From the NCBI GenBank assembly GCA_019843655.1, contig JACDQD010000001.1, positions 50,119,651 through 50,183,650 on the forward strand: a DNA stretch of 64,000 nt, written 5' to 3'. Shown piece after piece: positions 50,001 through 59,215 of this stretch. Made by a program: the position numbers and the translations under genes. The stretch is from Lethocerus indicus. Taxonomy: Eukaryota > Arthropoda > Insecta > Hemiptera > Belostomatidae. The notes under the pieces are model-generated. The model searched no databases, was not told the origin of the DNA, and worked only from the letters and a program-made list of their open reading frames with translations. Numbering within the stretch: the stretch's first letter is position 1; each line of letters begins with the position of its first letter.

Positions 50001-50176
50001 CAGATCCGGGCCTCGATTTCGACATAAATCCCGATACTCTGTCGGCCTCCAACATAGCGGCCGGCGTGCGCAACGTCGGCGCCAAAATTGGCGACGGTAT
50101 TGAAATTGTGGCGGCCGGCGCCAAAGACGCCTACGGCAGAGTGGCCTCGTCCAAGGAGGAGGACTTTTCCCGATAG
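40881..50176 (+). CDS. Apolipoprotein D-like secreted lipocalin (four coding exons)
   Basis: Join 40881-41003, 43531-43753, 45268-45423, 49929-50176; 249 residues. Lipocalins of this family are secreted beta-barrels that carry small hydrophobic ligands. Seen: an N-terminal signal peptide (about 1-20, hydrophobic core AAAVALALA), then HTYHLGDCP; the lipocalin GxW motif as GLW at 44-46; sequon NIT at 62-64; the second conserved region as TDYDTY at 128-133; a conserved-type Arg in SILSRR near 155. Four cysteines at 28, 58, 139 and 190 have the spacing of the two ApoD disulfides (inferred pairs 28-139 and 58-190). All junctions have GT-AG ends and matching phases 0, 1, 1. A tail of about 59 residues follows the last Cys, longer than in human ApoD. 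Introns are 2.5, 1.5 and 4.5 kb, mostly satellite. The start chosen is the ATG at the signal peptide; an upstream in-frame ATG at 40830 lies before a likely acceptor at 40852. Orthology within the lipocalins (ApoD, Lazarillo-type, Karl) is not resolved. Confidence 0.9.
41115..43330 (+). repeat. Superfamily satellite in the intron after lipocalin exon 1, mostly F
   Basis: F units (gtttttaggcgaaaatcgg, gtcgaaaaatcggctctaaa). A reversed patch at about 42536-42850 contains three copies of acaaccgaactgtcatcaat, and a roughly 230-bp duplication is seen at 42835-43015 and 43015-43260. Confidence 0.92.
43531..43753 (+). CDS. Lipocalin exon 2 (GxW region)
   Basis: Acceptor cgtttttcag, then FLGLWYVVQKTSTG in frame. 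The exon holds the GxW motif, the second Cys, the NIT sequon and barrel strands (NKYHYTGTLTLP). Donor a|gtgagt at 43754, phase 1; the frame meets a stop 6 bases later, so splicing is needed. An antisense open frame over the same bases is a shadow. Confidence 0.9.
43843..43870 (-). repeat. Terminal-repeat module 90 bp after lipocalin exon 2
   Basis: gcggccgctcgccaccttca then gtagcg, preceded by cgccagaccggggg. In left-end orientation. Confidence 0.7.
43975..45085 (+). repeat. Superfamily satellite in the intron after lipocalin exon 2, mostly F
   Basis: Units of gagaacgcggtttttagggc and aaaatcggtcc, plus gcttttaggtgataatttgg. A reversed patch lies at about 44100-44270. Confidence 0.92.
45268..45423 (+). 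CDS. Lipocalin exon 3 (TDY region)
   Basis: Acceptor tatttttcag. The first two bases complete an Asn codon begun in exon 2. Contains SSFIVFATDYDTYAAVYTC, the second lipocalin conserved region plus the third Cys. Two donors are possible: aag|gtgggt (45420, better consensus, phase 0) and g|gtacaa (45424, phase 1). Only the second keeps frame with exon 4, so it is chosen. Confidence 0.87.
45451..45672 (-). repeat. Exact 94-bp tandem duplication carrying the terminal-repeat module
   Basis: 45451-45544 and 45579-45672 are identical: cgccagaccggtttcggccg, ttcgccgtcttcagtagcgc, gtgttgtcagtcactttgg, atgttttccccgggaggggg. It lies 28 bp after lipocalin exon 3, left-end orientation, without the right half of the hairpin. 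Confidence 0.9.
45675..46810 (+). repeat. Superfamily satellite in the last lipocalin intron, F orientation
   Basis: Units of gcgcaaaatcggctctaaaa, ttcggtttataggtccaaaa and ttgcggttttaggc. Confidence 0.93.
46810..47390. other. AT-rich single-copy segment in the last lipocalin intron
   Basis: Includes the partial dispersed-family segment at 46835-46862 and AT-rich sequence. A GC-richer part (47220-47370) is open in several frames but has no splice sites that would fit the gene. Confidence 0.5.
47390..49775 (+). repeat. Superfamily satellite in the last lipocalin intron, F orientation
   Basis: Same subfamily as 45675-46810, with a near-exact duplication at about 47815-47895 and 47900-47975. 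Confidence 0.93.
49816..49845 (+). repeat. Terminal-repeat module 85 bp before lipocalin exon 4
   Basis: ccgctactgaagacggcgac then ggccgaaaccc. In right-end orientation, inverted relative to the copies at 45467 and 45595 in the same intron. Confidence 0.72.
49929..50176 (+). CDS. Lipocalin exon 4 (C-terminal exon)
   Basis: Acceptor tttgagcgcag. The exon reads TQQDELVRRQPYDLSLIDQ and then the fourth Cys in KCP, a typical ApoD C-terminal helix and disulfide region. It continues into an Ala/Gly/Asp-rich tail (SNIAAGVRNVGAKIGDG and AAGAKDAYGRVASS) to a TAG stop at 50174-50176. The tail looks like an amphipathic helix and is not part of the core fold. Confidence 0.88.
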
Positions 50177-50290
50177 ACCAACTCTATATCTTCAGTCCCC
50201 TTTCACATTTTATCAGCCCTCCTCCAATTTATCCCTAAGAATATTGTGTAATATATGATTTTTATTTGATAAATAAGCCAGATTTCTCGA
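50177..50290 (+). other. Lipocalin 3' untranslated region and end of transcript
   Basis: Single-copy AT-rich sequence between the stop codon and the next satellite array. It ends with gatttttatttgataaata, here followed by ag, so a canonical AATAAA is missing by one base (AATAAG). The duplicate copy at 51.4 kb has an intact AATAAA at the matching position, 51494-51499. Confidence 0.6.
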
Positions 50291-53200
50291 AAACCCCATT
50301 TTCGGGGAAAACGCATTTTTGGGCCGATTTTGAGGCTAAAAATAGTCATTTTTCGGCCTAAAAACTCCGCTTTCCCAAAAGCTTCAGGATTTCTCCTGAA
50401 AACCCCCATTTTCGGGCCTGAAAACGGCAATTTTTGGGCCGATTTTGAGGCTGAAAATAGTCATTTTTCGGCCTAAAAACTCCGCTTTCCCAAAAGCTTC
50501 AGGATTTCTCCTGAAAACACCCCATTTTCGGCCTGAAAAGGCAATTTTTGGGCCGATTTTGAGGCTGAAAATAGTCATTTTTCGGCCTAAAAACTCCGCT
50601 TTCCCAAAAGCTTCAGGATTTCTCCTGAAAACCCCCATTTTCGGGCCTGAAAACGGCAATTTTTGGGCCGATTTTGAGGCTGAAAATAGTCATTTTTCGG
50701 CCTAAAACCCCGCTTCTCAAAAGCCAGATTTCTCCTGAAACACCCCATTTTCGGGCCTGAAAACAGCAAATTTTTGGCAGATTTTGCACTCAAAGATAAG
50801 CATTTTCGGCCTAAAACCACCGTTTTTCTCCTGAAAACCCATTTTAGGCCCTAAAACCCGCTTTTGGGAGGATTTCTCCTGAAAACCCCCATTTTCGGCC
50901 TGAAAACGGCAATTTTGGGCCGATTTTGCGCCTAAAAATAGTCATTTTCGGCCTAAAACCACCGTTTATCGCCTGAAAAACCATTTGGCCAATTTTTATA
51001 AAAACCCAATTTTGGGCCTGAAAACAGCAATTTTCGGCCGATTTGGCACCTAAAACTATGCATTTTTCGGCCTAAACCCATTTTTCGCCTAACAACAACA
51101 TTTTTGGCCAATTTTTCGTAAGAAAACCCTGTTTTCGGGCCTGAAAACAGCAATTTTGGGCCGATTTTGCGCCCGAAAATATGACAATTTTCGGCCTAAA
51201 ACCATCGCCGCCTTGAAAACTCCATTTTAGGCCCTAAAACCACGGTTTTGGCCAATTATTCAAAAAACGCACCATTTTCGGGCCTGAAAACAGCAATTTT
51301 GGGCCGATTTTGCGCCTAAAATTGTATTTTCGGTCTAACGGCCAAAAAAAAACGTATCGGCAAAGTGGCCTCGTCCAAGGAGGAGGATTTCCCGATAGAC
51401 CAACTCTATATTTTCAGTCCCCTTTCACATTTTATCTGTCCTCCTCCAATTTATCCCTAAGAATATTGTGTAATATATGATTTTTATTTGATAAATAAAA
51501 GCGATTTTCGTAAGAAAACACCCCATTTTTGGGCCTGAAAACGGCAATTTTTGGGCCGATTTTGAGGCTGAAAATAGTCATTTTTCGGCCTAAAAACTCC
51601 GCTTTCCCAAAAGCTTCAGGATTTCTCCTGAAAACCCCCATTTTCGGGCCTGAAAACGGCAATTTTTGGGCCGATTTTGGAGGCTGAAAATAGTCATTTT
51701 CGGCTAAAAACTCCGCTTTCCCAAAGCTTCAGGATTTCTCCTGAAAACCCCATTTTCGGGCCTGAAAACGGCAATTTTGGGCCGATTTTGAGCAAAAATA
51801 GTCATTTTTCGGCCTAAAAACTCCGCTTTCCCAAAAGCTTCAGGATTTCTCCTGAAAACACCCCATTTTCGGGCCTGAAAACGGCAATTTTTGGGCCGAT
51901 TTTGAGGCTAAAAATAGTCATTTTTCGGCCTAAAAACTCCGCTTTCCCCAAAAGCTTCAGGATTTTCTCCTGAAAACCCCATTTTCGGCCCGGCAATTTT
52001 GGGCCGATTTTGAGGCTAAAAATAGTCATTTTTCGGCCTAAAACTCCGCTTTCCAAAAGCTTCAGGATTTCTGAAACCCATTTTCGGGCCTGAAACGGCA
52101 ATTTTGGGCCGATTTTGAGGCTGAAAATAGTCATTTTCGGCCTAAAAACCTTGCCAAAATGATTTCTCCTGAAAACACCCCATTTTCGGACTGAAAACGC
52201 AATTTTTGGGCCGATTTTGAGGCTGAAAATAGTCATTTTCGGCCTTAAAACTCCGCTTTCTCCAAAAGCTTTCAGGATTTCTCCTGAAAACCCCCATTTT
52301 CGGGCCTGAAAACGGCAATTTTTGACCGATTTAGGCTGAAAATAGCATTTTTCGGCCTAAAAACCTTGCTTTTCCAAAAGCTTCAGGATTTCTCCTGAAA
52401 CACCCCATTTTCGGCCTGAAAACGGCAATTTTTGGGCCGATTTTGAGCCTGAAAATAGCATTTTTCGGCCTAAAAACCCGCTTTCTCCCAAAAGCTTCAG
52501 GATTTCTCCTGAAACCCCCATTTTCGGGCCTGAAAACGGCAATTTTTGGGCCGATTTTGACGCCTAAAATAGTCATTTTCGGCCTAAAACCGCTTTTCCC
52601 AAAAAGCCTTTGGTTTTCCTGAAAAAACCCCCATTTTCGGGCCTGAAAACGGCAATTTTGGGCCGATTTTGCGCCTAAAAATAGTCATTTTTCGGCCTAA
52701 AACCTGCTTTCAAAAGCTTCAGGATTTCTCCTGAAAACAATCATTTCGACTGAAAACGCAATTTTGGGCCGATTTTGCACCTAAATATGCATTTTTCGGC
52801 CTAAAACCACCGTTTTTCTCCTGAAACTCTATTTTCGGCCATAAAACTACGCTTTTGGGAGGATTTCTCCTGAAAAACCCCATTTTCGACCTGAAAACGG
52901 CAATTTTTGGCCGATTTGTGCCCGTATATGCATTTTTCAATAAAACCACCGTTTTTCGCAATTGAAAACTCCACTTTTAGGCCCTAAAACCACGGTTTTT
53001 GGCCAATTTATCGTAAAACCCCATTTTCGGCCAAAAATTCCGCTTTTGGGAGGATTTCTCCTGAAAACCTCTTTTTCGGGCCTGAAAACGGCAATTTTGC
53101 CGATTTGTGCCCAAAAATTTGCATTTTTCATTCCTACCAAATTCCGTTTTGGGAGGATTTCTCCTGATGACCCTCTTTTTTTCGCCTAAAACCCATTTAG

Positions 53201-53735
53201 GCCTAAAACCACATTTTTGGCCAATTTTTCGTAAAAAACCAATTTTTGGTCTGAAAACAGCAATTTTTGAGGCCGATTTGGCGCTAAAACTATGCATTTT
53301 CGGCCCAAAACCCCATTTTCTAACCAACCACATTTTTTGGCCAATTTTTCGTAAAGAAAACCCGTTTCGGGCCTTAAAACCGCAATTTTTGAATGCTTAA
53401 AAATCGCTATTTACAAACTAATTTTCCTATTTTCCCCATTTGCGCCCTCAAAACCCCGATTTTTAATTAAATTTGTCGTAAAAACCCTTTTTAGGGTCTG
53501 AAAACCACATTTTGGGCCATTTTGCGCCTAAAATTCTATTTTCGAATACATAAACCGTATTTTTAGGGCGAATTTTTGCGCCTAAAAATCACATTTCGCC
53601 CTAAAACCATTTTAGACAATTTATTAAAAACCTTTTTTGGGCCGCCAAAACCGTTTTTGGGCCAATTTTGCGCCCTAAAATAGCATCTTTCGGCTAAAAC
53701 CCCAATTTTCGCCTAAAATCAGACATTTTTAAAAT
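50285..53735 (-). repeat. Superfamily satellite, 115-bp unit, R orientation
   Basis: aaaagcttcaggatttctcc, tgaaaacccccattttcggg, aaaacggcaatttttgggcc and gaggctgaaaatagtcattt repeat at 115 and 114 bases (50381, 50496, 50610). Interrupted at 51352-51511 by the lipocalin fragment. Diverges to the right of 52.7 kb. Confidence 0.95.
51352..51511 (+). pseudogene. Duplicated fragment of lipocalin 3' end
   Basis: About 97% identical to 50133-50290: the last ~14 codons of exon 4, the stop region and the 3' UTR. A 2-base deletion just before the stop shifts the frame, and nothing of the gene lies upstream, so it is a non-coding fragment. It keeps an AATAAA signal at 51494-51499. A 115-bp satellite array (50285-51345) lies between the two copies and continues beyond the second. 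Confidence 0.85.
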
Positions 53736-53842
53736 CGGTTTTCGGTGTTGCTTACTCCTAAAAAGAAAACCCTATTTTGGTAAACCGATGTCGATACATT
53801 TCGGCAATCGTTTATTTGACGTAAGCGCGTGGCCTTCTCGAC

Positions 53843-53982
53843 CTGAAGCACAAAGAGAGCGAACTTGTTGGCCAGTTTTCTGACTTGCCGCCGTCGCCGG
53901 TAGAATTCCGTCGTGCGTGCGTCGTCGTCGTCGTCATCGTCGTCGTCGGCGTAAACACCACTCGCGTCTAGGCACTTCACGT
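53843..53982 (-). CDS. Candidate coding exon with acidic run (unrecognised protein)
   Basis: Acceptor ttattctatag, then 46 in-frame codons: VKCLDASGVYA, nine Asp, ARTTEFYRRRRQVRKLANKF, ALFVLQ, to a possible donor cag|gtcgag (weak). The Asp run mixes GAC and GAT but is GAC-rich, so a microsatellite origin is possible. It lies in a single-copy island between R-oriented arrays, the orientation seen in the other minus-strand gene. No family recognised. Confidence 0.3.
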
Positions 53983-54195
53983 CTATAGAATAATAGAAAT
54001 ACGACCGCGTGTGTCTGCTGCACACGTGCAGCCAGGGAAAAAGGACAAAGGGACCCCCCCGTCAATGAGGATTACCGGGAAGAAATCCGGCTGAAGGCGG
54101 CAATCTCCCTCCTTATCGTATAAAGGGATAATTGAATAGGGGAGGAGACGTTGATTAATACGACGATTGATATCGTAGATTTCGGGAATCTTAGA
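53983..54195. other. Single-copy DNA beside the candidate acidic exon
   Basis: Unique sequence with a C run at 54053-54060; no other coding signal recognised. Confidence 0.4.
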
Positions 54196-55330
54196 GACGA
54201 TTTTACGGCCCAAAAACCGATTTTAGAGCCGATTTACGGCTAAAACGGCATTTTCAGGAAGATTTTGCGCCTAAAAACCACCTTTTTCGGCCTAAAAACC
54301 GAATTTTAGAGCCGATATTACGGCTAAAACAGCATTTTGGCCGATTTTGCTCTTAAAACGGGGGTACGATTTCGCCCACGCCAAAACCTCGTTTTTGAGC
54401 CGATTTGGTAAATGCGCATTTTTGCGATCTTGCGCCCTAAAACCGCCGTTTTTGAATTTTAAACCGAATTTTTAGGGCCGATTTTGCGCCTAAAACTGCA
54501 TTTTGGATCTAAAACCAATTTTAGAGCCGATTTTACGCCTAAAACCGCATTTTTGGCCGATCTCGCTCTAAAACCGCATTTTTTGGCCGATTTTGCGTAA
54601 ATACAAATTTCGGGCTATTTTGCGCCTAAAAACCGTGCTTTTGGGAATAAAAAACAGAATTTTAGGCCGATATTACGGCTAAAACCGCTGGCCGATCTCG
54701 CTCTAAAACCTCATTTTGGCCGATTTTGCGTAAATACAGCATTTTGGCCCGATTTTTGCGCCTAAAAACGCATTTTGAATAACCAAAAGAGCCGATTTCC
54801 CGGGCTTAAAACTGCATGGGCCTAAAAACAAAATTTTGCCCGATTTTACGCCTTAAATTTGCTTGCTTAAAACGGCACTTGCGAAGAGCCGATTTTGCGC
54901 CTAAAACCGAATTTTATAAGGCCGATTTTGCGCCTAAAACAGCATTTTTGGCCTGATCTCGCTCTAAAACCTCATTTTTGGCCGAATTTTGCGTAAATAC
55001 TAATTTTTCGGGCCATTTTGCGCCTAAAACCGTATTTTGGGCTAAAACAAATTTCCAGAGCCGATTTTGCCTGACCGCGGCATTTGGCCGATCTCGGCGA
55101 AAAATGTATTTTGGAATTAAATCATTAAACGGTTTTTGAAAAAGAATGCTGATTTCGGAACAATATCGTCTCTAAAATACGGTTTTAGGCATAAAATCAA
55201 CCCGAAATACGGTTTAGGCGCCAAAAATCACTGATTTTCAGACGCAATGCGTTTTCTAAAATACCGGTTTTGGAAAATCATTATCAGTTTTTGTAGAAAT
55301 CCGGCTTAAAATGCTGGTTTTACAGCTGCG
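54195..55330 (-). repeat. Superfamily satellite, R orientation, flipping to F at its right end
   Basis: R units (gattttgcgcctaaaacc, cgatctcgctctaaaacc) to about 55115, then short F sequence. Strongly diverged. Confidence 0.88.
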
Positions 55331-55845
55331 GCGAGCAGGAAAACCGGTCTAGGAAAGACAAAACGGACGAAATGCGAAAAATGAGACGGTTATTGAAAAA
55401 TGTTCCAAATTGAAGTTTAGTTATAATTGAAGCTTAGTTATAAAATCTGGCTTAAATCACTCAACTTACAACACAAGGCCCTGTATATTGTTGGAGTTCG
55501 CTTTCGAAGTTTCCATTTCGGCCCTAACAGTTTCCAATTAGACTGGAGTAGTTTGTCCCACGGAATTAACTCTTACTCGCATCAGCCACTAACTGATTAT
55601 TGCATATACCGTATATAAATGTATAATATTCGTCGCAGCAACATCCAGTATAGACCAATGTACTATAACTATTATAAGTTGAATATTTCATAAGAATTCC
55701 AATCGGTAGACGGGGTTAGTAAGTTCCAGTCGTTGAAATCGGTGACTGGAGAAATGTACACAGTGTAAGTTTGATTTTCTATATATCGGCTCGTAAAAAT
55801 TGGCGAACGAAGACATAAACATTTAAAATTGTCTAAGTGTACGCC
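55330..55845. other. AT-rich single-copy island, no gene seen
   Basis: Starts with a degenerate tail like that next to the terminal-repeat module (aaaccggtctaggaaagac), followed by unique AT-rich DNA with no long open frame supported by splice sites. Confidence 0.5.
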
Positions 55846-58375
55846 AGAATGCTGTTTTAGGCACAAAATCGGCCCAAAATGCGGTTTTAGGCCCGAAATC
55901 GGCTTTCAAAAATGCGGTTTTAGGCCCAAAATCGGCGCCAAAATGCGTTTTAGGGCGCAAAAAAATACCCGGTTTAGCCGCAAAAATGTGGTTTCAGGCG
56001 CAAAATACGGTTTTAGGCAAAATCGAGCTGAATATACTGTTTTATCCCCGAGAATGCTGTTTTGGGCACAAAATCGCCCCAAAATACGGTTTTAGGCGCA
56101 AAAATGCGGTTTCTAGGCGCAAAAATGCGGTTTAGGCGCAAAAATGCGGTTTCTAGGCGCGGTTTTAGGCCAAAATAGGCCCAAAGCCACGGGTTTTAGG
56201 CGCAAAAAGGATTTCTAGGCGCAAAATCGGCTCGCAAATGCGGTTTTATGCCGAGAATGCTGTTTTTAGGCACAAAATCGCCCCAAAAATGCGGTTTCTA
56301 GGCCCAAATCGGCACAAAAATACGGTTTTGGGGCAAAATGCGGTTTGGCGCAAAATACGGTTTTAGGGCAAAACGGTTTGAATAGGGCAAAAATACCGGT
56401 TTTATCCCCGAAATGTGGAGTTTTAGGGCACAAAATCGGTTTTGGCGCAAAATGCGGTCTCAAAAATACGGCCGGTTTTCTGATTTAGGCGCAAAATGGC
56501 TTTTAGCGGTTTTTAGGCGCAAAATCGGTTCCAGATGCAAAAACGTTTTAAGGCTCGCAAATACGCTGTTTTATCGTTTCTAGGCTCTCATGCTGTTTTA
56601 GAAAGCACCGATGCGGTTTTTAGGCACAAAATCCGCATATGCCGTTTGCCGAGCTTTTTTCAGGCAAAATCGGCCCAAAATGCGGTTTTAGGCCCAAATC
56701 GATCACAAAAGCGTTTTGGGCGCAAAAAGTACGGTTTCAGGGCGCAAAATACGGTTTTAGCGGTTTCTAGGCGCAAAAATGCGGTTTCTAGGCGCAAAAA
56801 TGCGGTTTTTAGGCGCAAAATGCTGTTTTAATACGGGTTTTGGCGCAAAAATGCGGGTTTTGGCGCAAAATCGAGTCTCCAGGCGCAAAATAAGCCGTGT
56901 TTAGGCACAATAATGCGGTGTTCAGGCGGCGGCGAAAAATACGCGGTTTCAGGCGCAAAAATACGTTTTAGGCCGCAAAATGGTTTCAAAAATGCGTTTA
57001 GGCGCAAAAATGCGGTTTCTAGGCGCAAAAATGCGGTTTTTAGGCGCAAAATGGTTTCAAAAATGCGTTTAGGCGCAAAAATGCGGTTTCTAGGCGCAAA
57101 AATGCGGTTTTTAGGCGCAAAATGCGGTCTCGACAGCAAAATACGGTTTTGGCGCAAAAATGCGGTTTCTAGGCGCAAAAATACGGTTTTAGGCGCAAAA
57201 ATGCGGTTTTAGGCGCAAAAATACGCAAAAATGCGGTTTTGGCGCAAAAATACGGTTTTTAGGCGCAAAATAAGTGTTTTGGGCGCAAAATGCGGTTTCC
57301 AGGCGCAAAAATACGTCTCAGGCCCGGCGCAAAATACGTTTTAGGCGCAAAATACGGTTTTTTAGGTTTCAGGCGCAAAATACGTTTTAGGCGCAAAAAT
57401 GCGCAAAAATGCGGTTTCTGAGGCGCAAAATGCGGTTTTAAGGCGCAAAATGCGGTTTTAGGCTCGAAAATCGGCACAAAAATACGCGCAAATAAGGCTC
57501 GCATACGCTGGTTTTATACCCGAGAATGCTGTTAGGCACAAAATCGGCCCAAAATACGGTTTTGCGGTTTAGGCGCAAAATACGGTTTCGGTGCGGTTCT
57601 AGCGCGCAAAAATCATTTTTGGCGCAAAATACGCCGTTTTTAGGCGCAAATGCGGTTCTCCGGCAAAATACGGTTTTGGCGCAAAATGCGGTTTCAGGCG
57701 CAAAATGCGGTTTCTCCGGGCGCAAAACGTTTTAGGCGCAAGGCGCAAAATACGGTTTTAGGCCGGGCGCAAAATGCGTTTCCAGGCAAACACGGTTTCA
57801 GGCGCAAATGCGGTTTCTAGGCGCAAAATACGTTTTGGCGCAAAAATGGGTTTTAGGCACAAATCGCGCAAAACGGTGCGGTTTCAGGCGCAAAAATGCG
57901 TTTCAGGCAAAAATGCGGTTTTGGGCGCAATACGGTTTTGGGCGCAAAATACGGTTTCCAGGCGAAAAATGCGGTTTGGGCGCAAAATGCACGGTTTCGC
58001 AAAATACGTTTTAGGCGCAAAAATTTGGGCGCAAAAATTTAGGGTTTCAAAATCGGGCGCAAATGCGGTTAATGGCGCAAAATACGGTTTCAGGCGCAAA
58101 ATGCGGTTTCCAGGCGCAAAAATACGGTTTTAGGCGCAAAAATACGGTTTGGGCGCAAAATACGGTTTCTAGGCGCAAAATGCGGTTTCCACGCAAAATA
58201 CGTTTTAGGCGCAAAAATGGTTTTAGGCGCAAAATGCGGTCAGGCGCAAAATACGTTTTAGGCGCAAAAATGCGTTTCCAGGCGCAAAAATACGGTTTTA
58301 GGCAAAATACGGTTTTAGCCAAAATACGGTTTTCAGGCGCAAAATGCGGTCTAGGCGCAAAAATCGGTTTCACCG
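55845..58375 (+). repeat. Superfamily satellite, basic 21-bp unit, F orientation
   Basis: gcgcaaaaatgcggtttcta plus g repeats with little added sequence, best at 57000-57200. The simplest form of the superfamily in the window. It ends about 190 bases before the promoter at 58566. Confidence 0.94.
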
Positions 58376-58565
58376 ATTCTTCAGAGGCGCGAATTGTCCA
58401 AATACGATTTTCCGCCCAAAATAAAAGCGATACACGTTTAGGGGTACGTCGGTAGGTGGTGCGTACCGGTACCGTTCGGTATTCAAAATTGGACCTTGGC
58501 TCTCGTCCGAGCGTCGTGAATGGGGCCCGGCCGAGGGCGCCGGCGTCGGGACGCCGTCACCGCCC

Positions 58566-58573
58566 TATATAAA
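58566..58573 (+). promoter_or_regulatory. Core promoter (TATATAAA) of a plus-strand gene
   Basis: TATATAAA inside a GC- and CpG-rich island (58490-58620). About 35 bases downstream is ccccagtcggt with a CAGT-type initiator (start near 58601). The spacing is a few bases longer than usual. The island is unlike the AT-rich satellite on both sides. Confidence 0.55.
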
Positions 58574-58600
58574 GGGCGGCCGGTACACCGACGGGACCCC

Positions 58601-58755
58601 AGTCGGTCCCCGACCGCTTTGCCCAAACCACCCTTATCATCATCTGAATTATAAGTCGAGTTACCCCCCCGATTTCAATTCGGTCTACCACCCCCCCCCC
58701 ACAGTGAATCCCGAACTAAGCGCGCCCGGACAAGGAAAAGCCGGAAAAATCCTAG
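58601..58755 (+). other. Candidate untranslated first exon
   Basis: 155 bases from the initiator to a strong donor cctag|gtgagt at 58756. It contains no ATG, as expected for a leader exon. The rest of the gene should lie to the right; no convincing plus-strand coding exon was found before the window ends. Confidence 0.45.
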
Positions 58756-58931
58756 GTGAGTAGACTATTTTTTGGGACAAAAACGCATTTTTTTTTTATA
58801 TATTAGTGAACAACTATTATGTACCCGGTACCGGGTGAACCGCTTAAATTGTGCGCGCTGGAGATAAAAATTTTTTTTTTGTGAATTATCGTCCGTCTTA
58901 TCGGTTTTTCGCCATCTACTGTAGGGATTTT

Positions 58932-58988
<57 letters not shown>

Positions 58989-59215
58989 TTATTTGTTCGA
59001 GAATTAAAATCAGGAGGAAAGAAGCTCCCGCGGGATATCGCCCTGTTGCGCTAAAAAGGGACAGGGCGAAGGGAAAAAGGGCTGGCAATTTGGAATGCCC
59101 TATTATTTCTGTTATAAAAGTGTAAACGAATTGTTTTACCGATAGAAATATGTTGTTTTTTTTCCCCCACACTTCCGGTACACTTCCGAGTACCGAATAC
59201 TGGACCGGAAGTCCG
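58756..59215. other. Single-copy sequence following the leader-exon donor
   Basis: Contains (TA)n at 58936-58987 and ggtacc-type motifs near 58825 and 59172. No coding exon recognised. Confidence 0.5.
58936..58987. repeat. (TA)n microsatellite
   Basis: Uninterrupted TA dinucleotides, about 26 units. Confidence 0.97.
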
